Made by a program: the position numbers and the translations under genes. The notes under the pieces were generated by a model. It was not told the origin of the DNA. It ran no database searches and was given only the letters and a program-made list of their open reading frames with translations. From positions 1 through 8,583 of the forward strand of contig SLOR01000401.1 of the NCBI GenBank assembly GCA_007132395.1: a stretch of DNA of 8,583 nucleotides. Reading direction: 5' to 3'. Positions within the stretch are counted from its first letter, which is position 1. Every line of letters begins with the position of its first letter. Source of the DNA: Bacteroidales bacterium. GTDB taxonomy: Bacteria > Bacteroidota > Bacteroidia > Bacteroidales > UBA7960. This document shows positions 7,247 to 8,583 of this stretch, piece by piece.

Positions 7247-8434
7247 TTACTCAAGGATTTCAGTTACCTGACCTGCACCTACTGTACGGCCACCTTCGCG
7301 AATCGCAAATCTCAAACCTTTGTTCATGGCGATGTCGTTGATAAGGTTAACAGTAATGGTGAGGTTATCACCAGGCATACACATTTCCACACCTTCCGGA
7401 AGGAAAATTTCACCGGTAACATCAGTTGTTCTGAAGAAGAACTGAGGACGGTACTTGTCGTGGAATGGAGTGTGACGGCCACCTTCTTCTTTCTTCAGTA
7501 CGTATACCTCAGCTTTGAATTTGTGGTGAGGTGTAACAGAACCGGGCTTAACGATAACCATACCACGGTGGATAGCATCCTTATCTATACCTCTGAGCAG
7601 CAGACCGGCGTTATCACCAGCTTCACCAGTGTCAAGAATTTTGCGGAACATCTCAACACCTGTAACAACAGACTTAAGTTTTTCTGCACCCATACCAATA
7701 ATCTCAACGGGCTCACCTGTTTTGATGACACCGGTTTCAATTCTACCGGTAGCAACAGTACCACGGCCTGTAATAGAGAATACGTCTTCAACGGGCATCA
7801 GGAAATCCTTGTCAACTTCACGAGTTGGCTCGGGGATGAAGCTATCAACAGCATCCATAAGTTCCATAATTTTTTCAACCCATTTTTCTTCTCCTTCGAG
7901 TCCACCGAGGGCAGAGCCACGGATAATAGGAATGTTGTCGCCATCAAAATTGTAGAAAGAAAGTAGTTCACGTACTTCCATTTCAACCAGGTCAAGAAGT
8001 TCTTCATCATCAACAAGGTCAACCTTGTTCATGAAAACTACCAGCTGGGGCACACCAACCTGACGAGCCAAAAGGATGTGCTCGCGTGTTTGTGGCATGG
8101 GGCCGTCAGTTGCAGCAACAACCAGAATAGCACCGTCCATCTGGGCAGCACCTGTAACCATGTTCTTCACGTAGTCAGCGTGACCTGGGCAGTCAACGTG
8201 AGCATAGTGACGGTTTTCTGTTTGATACTCTACGTGAGCAGTATTAATGGTGATACCTCTTTCTTTTTCTTCAGGTGCGTTGTCGATAGAATCGAAGCTT
8301 CTCAGTTCTGAAAGACCTTTGCTGGCCAATACAGTTGTGATCGCAGCGGTGAGGGTGGTTTTACCGTGGTCAACGTGACCAATGGTACCAATATTCACGT
8401 GCGGCTTACTACGTACGAATTTTTCTTTTGCCAT
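7247..8434 (-). CDS. tuf: Elongation factor Tu
   Basis: EF-Tu is the GTPase that brings aminoacyl-tRNA to the ribosomal A site. The 395-residue product is full length. The G domain has the P-loop GHVDHGKTT (19-27), switch I with [12 protein letters not shown] (59-70), DCPGHADY (81-88) including the catalytic histidine 85, NKVD (136-139) and SAL (174-176). Domain II starts near residue 210 and includes [13 protein letters not shown]. Domain III includes [20 protein letters not shown] (318-337) and ends [15 protein letters not shown]. The glutamine of RQVGVP and the alanine of RFAIREGG, two positions linked to kirromycin resistance when changed, are unaltered. The ATG is at 8432-8434, 72 bases after tRNA-Thr, behind a Bacteroidota-type promoter candidate. 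The gene ends in TAA before a hairpin and tRNA-Trp. Confidence 0.99.
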   Translation of the reverse strand: MAKEKFVRSKPHVNIGTIGHVDHGKTTLTAAITTVLASKGLSELRSFDSIDNAPEEKERGITINTAHVEYQTENRHYAHVDCPGHADYVKNMVTGAAQMDGAILVVAATDGPMPQTREHILLARQVGVPQLVVFMNKVDLVDDEELLDLVEMEVRELLSFYNFDGDNIPIIRGSALGGLEGEEKWVEKIMELMDAVDSFIPEPTREVDKDFLMPVEDVFSITGRGTVATGRIETGVIKTGEPVEIIGMGAEKLKSVVTGVEMFRKILDTGEAGDNAGLLLRGIDKDAIHRGMVIVKPGSVTPHHKFKAEVYVLKKEEGGRHTPFHDKYRPQFFFRTTDVTGEIFLPEGVEMCMPGDNLTITVNLINDIAMNKGLRFAIREGGRTVGAGQVTEILE

Positions 8435-8479
8435 ATCTAACTGGATGTTTAAATTTTAAAAAAGGGATTCTATAATTTC

Positions 8480-8512
8480 CAAATGTAATAAAACGATTCA
8501 CCTTTGAGCCAA
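8480..8512 (-). promoter_or_regulatory. Candidate Bacteroidota-type promoter for tuf
   Basis: The minus strand carries TACATTTG at 8487-8480, a full match to the -7 consensus TAnnTTTG. A TTG lies at 8512-8510, 22 bases upstream. The -33 TTG lies inside the 3' acceptor strand of tRNA-Thr. Predicted start is near 8473, giving a leader of about 40 bases. The match is seen; use as a promoter is inferred, and tuf may also be co-transcribed with the tRNA. Confidence 0.55.
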
Positions 8513-8578
8513 CGACGGGAATTGAACCCGTGACCTCTTCCTTACCAAGGAAGCGCTCTACCCCTGAGCTACGTCGGC
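8507..8578 (-). tRNA. tRNA-Thr (anticodon GGT)
   Basis: The 72-base sequence is a complete tRNA. Acceptor strands GCCGACG and CGTTGGC pair with one G-T wobble, with discriminator T at 8507. The D arm contains TAGCTCAGGGGTAGAGC. The anticodon stem CTTCC/GGAAG encloses loop TTGGTAA, giving anticodon GGT for threonine. The T arm ACGGG/CCCGT carries the TTCAATT loop. No CCA is encoded. Only five bases of the window precede it; further tRNAs are often clustered upstream of tuf in this phylum but would lie outside. Confidence 0.97.
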
Positions 8579-8583
8579 CTGAG

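Noticed and set aside
7235..7966. A 243-codon open frame on the plus strand opposite tuf
   Set aside because: It is fully antisense to the highly conserved EF-Tu gene, with no recognisable domain or start signal.

Overview
This window is a textbook Bacteroidota translation/transcription locus, read entirely from the minus strand: tRNA-Thr, tuf, tRNA-Trp, secE, nusG, rplK, rplA, rplJ, rplL and rpoB, with rpoB running off the low-coordinate edge a few codons short of its end. The assignment to Bacteroidota rests on the RpoB sequence style, on tuf and two single tRNAs placed directly ahead of secE-nusG, on A-rich leaders without clear Shine-Dalgarno sequences, and on two promoter candidates of the TTG-N22-TAnnTTTG type. 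A Bacteroidales/Marinilabiliales-like member is possible, but rank below phylum is a guess.

Layout in transcription order (high to low coordinates). At 8507-8578 is tRNA-Thr(GGT), whose 3' end overlaps the -33 part of a candidate tuf promoter. EF-Tu follows at 7247-8434, then a strong hairpin with a GCAA loop and tRNA-Trp(CCA) at 7119-7191. After another hairpin comes SecE, the small translocase subunit, at 6833-7027. The gap after secE carries a well-formed promoter candidate that should drive nusG and everything downstream. NusG, L11, L1, L10 and L7/L12 follow with gaps of 46-111 bases, several holding small stem-loops. The 121-base gap between rplL and rpoB holds a long hairpin with a GUAA tetraloop. 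RpoB starts at an apparent TTG codon (3798-3800) and covers the rest of the window.

Together these genes supply the elongation factor that delivers aminoacyl-tRNA, two tRNAs, a Sec translocon subunit, the RNA polymerase elongation factor NusG, the L11/L1 and L10-L7/L12 parts of the large ribosomal subunit (the GTPase-associated centre and L1 stalk), and the RNA polymerase beta subunit. No gap exceeds about 125 bases.

I found no mobile element, CRISPR array, defence system or unknown gene, and nothing that looks like an undescribed system. What is worth a second look is RNA-level: the rplL-rpoB hairpin, an 11-base direct repeat bracketing it, the TTG start of rpoB, a set of mutually exclusive structures around tRNA-Trp, and two promoters of matching architecture.
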